From Prochlorococcus sp. AG-347-K10 (GTDB taxonomy: Bacteria > Cyanobacteriota > Cyanobacteriia > PCC-6307 > Cyanobiaceae), in assembly GCA_003278955.1 (NCBI GenBank), contig QCCB01000003.1, forward strand, positions 1 to 64,000: a stretch of DNA of 64,000 bases, given 5' to 3'. The position numbers and the translations under genes were made by a program. Under the pieces are notes generated by a model that ran no database searches, was not told the DNA's origin, and was given only the letters and a program-made list of their open reading frames with translations. Below, piece by piece: positions 63,048 to 64,000 of this stretch; the first letter of the stretch is position 1, and each line of letters starts with the position of its first letter.

Positions 63048-63972
63048 GATCTCCCTGATAGTCGGTTTTTGTTGCTAGTTCATTTAAGTCACGCGTACCA
63101 CTAATAATTTCTCCATTTATTTCCCAAGAAGGAAATCCACTGATTCCTTTAGTTTGGCATAGCTCATACGCATTATCTTTACCATCTTTAGCACACTCAA
63201 CTACTTTTAATTCTTTAACTGCTTCTTTACCAAATAATTGTTTCTGATCGTGGCAATGAGGACACCAGTATGCACTATACATAACAATATTGTTTTCACT
63301 TAAAAATTTTGCAAACTTTACCTTCTGGGGAGAGCTTGAAGTGGTAATTATTGGCGAAACATTTTCAGTGGGATTTGCAACATCAATAGCATTAGAGGGG
63401 TCAACGTTTGTTGCCCAAATTAGCCCCCCCAGCAGTACACTTATAGCTACAATGAAACCTCTAAAAATCATAGGTTCTCTACTTTCGAACTTTGCTCCAA
63501 TCATAGAAATTATAAAGATAGAAAACGATAAAATTGCTGAAAGTATACAAAAAAAGCAATATGCTTGAATCTTGAAAAACATTATATTTATCAATAAAAA
63601 GCTAAATGTTGATGACGCACAAGAAATTAGAAATACTAACCACCATAAAAACTTATTTAGTTTTTCTTTTGGGGAAATTAAATTAAGTGAGAGTATTATT
63701 GTGATACCTAATATTGATAAATATGTTATAAATCCAGCTAATGAGAGAGGTATATCAATTTGATTATTTTCAAATAAAGTACCCCAAGGACTATTTAAAA
63801 CCGTTTCACAACCATTTTGTATCCCTGGGCATGAAAGCGAATTAAATAATCCCCAGTTTTTTAAAGTAATCGAACCTGTATCAACTATGCCTACAGTGCT
63901 AAGAATTGCGATTATGATTTTTGGCCATTTCAAATCTTTTTTATTTCTTCTGTTTAAAGTCTTAAGGGCCAT
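63037..63972 (-). CDS. VKOR-thioredoxin fusion (LTO1-type disulfide-forming protein)
   Basis: The 311-aa protein has a four-to-five-helix VKOR domain with C48/C55 (LSCPGIQNGC) and the quinone-side pair C139-xx-C142 (YCFFC). A C-terminal thioredoxin-like domain with WCPHC (C237-C240) follows, and a second pair at VVEC...ELC is present. These fusions oxidise cysteines in the lumen or periplasm and pass electrons to quinone; plant LTO1 helps PSII assembly through PsbO. It could oxidise lumenal proteins here. ATG start at 63972. It overlaps nadB by 11 bp, convergent. Confidence 0.92.
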   Translation of the reverse strand: MALKTLNRRNKKDLKWPKIIIAILSTVGIVDTGSITLKNWGLFNSLSCPGIQNGCETVLNSPWGTLFENNQIDIPLSLAGFITYLSILGITIILSLNLISPKEKLNKFLWWLVFLISCASSTFSFLLINIMFFKIQAYCFFCILSAILSFSIFIISMIGAKFESREPMIFRGFIVAISVLLGGLIWATNVDPSNAIDVANPTENVSPIITTSSSPQKVKFAKFLSENNIVMYSAYWCPHCHDQKQLFGKEAVKELKVVECAKDGKDNAYELCQTKGISGFPSWEINGEIISGTRDLNELATKTDYQGDLNF

Positions 63973-64000
63973 ACAAAAAGAAAGTTTGTTATTTACATTA

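Noticed and set aside
1..64000. CRISPR array, insertion sequence, prophage or integron
   Set aside because: I found no spacer-repeat array, transposase, integrase or attachment-site duplication. The only tandem repeats are the 11-bp, 12-bp and G12 ones listed.

Overview
The window comes from a small, very AT-rich cyanobacterial genome. The best diagnosis is a high-light-adapted Prochlorococcus or a close relative. Four things support this: a permuted two-piece tmRNA whose tag reads ANKIVSFSRQTAPVAA; psbX, ycf66 and two high-light-inducible (Hli) genes; cyanobacterium-specific families (DUF3120, DUF2973, DUF4912, a PDZ-radical SAM-DUF512 protein); and tightly packed genes with frequent TTG/GTG starts and short overlaps. 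I see no rRNA, CRISPR array, insertion sequence, integrase or recognisable prophage. This is mostly core chromosome, with a possible accessory spot at the left edge (MORN-repeat gene plus short direct repeats).

Layout. 1-2.5 kb: tail of a MORN-repeat protein, a repeat-bearing spacer and a flavodiiron protein (O2 photoreduction). 2.5-14.3 kb: housekeeping genes alaS, speA, ndk, thiO, gatB, coaE and argJ, an orphan ParA-type ATPase with a small membrane partner, and an aldo/keto reductase. 14.3-17.7 kb: ssrA, an RlmL-type rRNA methyltransferase, a YqjD/YqjE-like membrane pair and a small protein resembling the LigD 3'-phosphoesterase domain. 17.7-25.4 kb: smc, a double PRC-barrel protein, an LpxB-like glycosyltransferase, tRNA-Leu and accC. 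25.4-30.6 kb: thylakoid and envelope genes (YGGT, psbX, ycf66, hli), an SbmA/BacA-like ABC transporter, a HIT protein and def. 30.7-39.3 kb: an S9 peptidase, the sufBCDS Fe-S assembly operon and a DUF4912 protein. 39.3-51.3 kb: pgm, rarA, an Sfp-type phosphopantetheinyl transferase divergent from prxQ, coaX-cysH, a type II NADH dehydrogenase, an SLC13-like/KtrB/KtrA ion-transport operon, a ribbon-helix-helix regulator and several small proteins, one of them Nif11-like. 51.4-64 kb: an ABC-F ATPase, a twin-CX3C mini-protein, HtrA, a second hli, YihY-like, IMPase, TolC-like and radical SAM genes, DUF3120, nadB with a 12-G tract, and a VKOR-thioredoxin fusion.

Many genes serve oxidative and redox balance: flavodiiron protein, PrxQ, VKOR-Trx, NDH-2, HtrA, Hli and Suf. 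Others serve cofactor supply (coaE, coaX, thiO, nadB, PPTase) and translation quality control (tmRNA, def, alaS, gatB, ABC-F). The least explained parts are the small ORFs and the two candidate operators, an inverted repeat at 50449-50485 and a 17-bp palindrome at 54411-54427. Family names are assigned from motifs by eye. No database search was run.
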